DNA of 14,589 nucleotides from Burkholderiales bacterium. Lineage in GTDB: Bacteria; Pseudomonadota; Gammaproteobacteria; Burkholderiales; SG8-39. Each line of letters opens with the position of its first letter. Position 1 is the stretch's first letter. The stretch spans positions 1-14,589 of the forward strand of contig JADLDQ010000204.1 in assembly GCA_020846575.1 (NCBI GenBank). Reading direction: 5' to 3'. The notes beneath the pieces were generated by a model, which was not told the origin of the DNA, made no database searches, and saw only the letters and a program-made list of their open reading frames with translations. Below are positions 14,476-14,589 of this stretch, in pieces. Both the position numbers and the translations under genes were made by a program.

Positions 14476-14589
14476 TCGATCACCTCGCCGCGCAGCAGGA
14501 ACCTGGCGAGCGCTGCGGTCGACACGAAACCGAGCATGGCGATCACGAGCGCCGCCTCGAAGTAGAGCGAGCTGTGGCTGCGCATACCC
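14472..14589 (-). CDS. mnhF: Cation/proton antiporter subunit F (MnhF/PhaF), C-terminal fragment
   Basis: Only the last 38 codons plus TGA are in the window; the 5' part lies past the right edge. The readable end runs SHSSLYFEAALVIAMLGFVS followed by TAALARFLLRGEVIE. That is one transmembrane helix with the FEAALVIAMLGF...LARFL pattern typical of the third helix of MnhF. The stop overlaps the mnhG ATG by four bases (ATGA). The F-then-G gene order is the rule in Mnh/Pha operons and supports the call. Confidence 0.85.
   Translation of the reverse strand, partial: GMRSHSSLYFEAALVIAMLGFVSTAALARFLLRGEVIE

Overview
The window is a high-GC, gene-dense chromosomal segment from a proteobacterium. The protein families and gene order look most like a betaproteobacterium able to oxidise sulfide. 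No phage, transposon, integrase, plasmid, rRNA or tRNA gene was recognised. Family names come from motifs read by eye; no database search was possible.

Left part (1-3598, + strand): the last 594 codons of clpA, a 199-bp gap with a candidate promoter and a two-copy direct repeat, then fccA-fccB. These encode the monoheme cytochrome c and flavin subunits of flavocytochrome c sulfide dehydrogenase. clpA uses noticeably more A/T-ending rare codons (ATA, TTA, CTA) than the rest of the window.

Core part (3716-7109): the widely conserved order dut-coaBC (- strand) divergent from radC-rpmB-rpmG (+ strand), as in E. coli. dut makes dUMP and keeps uracil out of DNA, coaBC makes 4'-phosphopantetheine for coenzyme A, radC is a JAMM-fold protein, and rpmB/rpmG encode ribosomal proteins L28 and L33. 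Two unusual pieces of non-coding or cryptic structure lie here. Between coaBC and dut, an 18-bp tandem repeat spells an in-frame 36-codon mini-ORF that ends in an ATGA overlap with dut. After rpmG there are four hairpin terminators at an exact 30-bp period.

Middle part (7109-11224, - strand): a membrane fatty acid desaturase with a long C-terminal extension, a 316-bp gap, then the tightly packed operon purN - DUF3108 protein - RsmB/NOP-type rRNA m5C methyltransferase.

Right part (11334-14589): a small membrane-anchored hypothetical protein and an MFS transporter (- strand), divergent from a LysR-type regulator that carries the OxyR redox cysteine pair (+ strand). The window ends with the MnhG/PhaG and partial MnhF/PhaF subunits of a multisubunit cation/proton antiporter (- strand). 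purN and oxyR both have a -10-like hexamer six bases before the start codon and no Shine-Dalgarno sequence, so they may be leaderless. A perfect 7-bp-arm palindrome covers the oxyR start codon.

Most of the window is ordinary housekeeping sequence. The observations I consider most worth checking are the coaBC-dut repeat mini-ORF, the terminator array and the oxyR start-codon palindrome. I did not find a convincing new multi-gene system.
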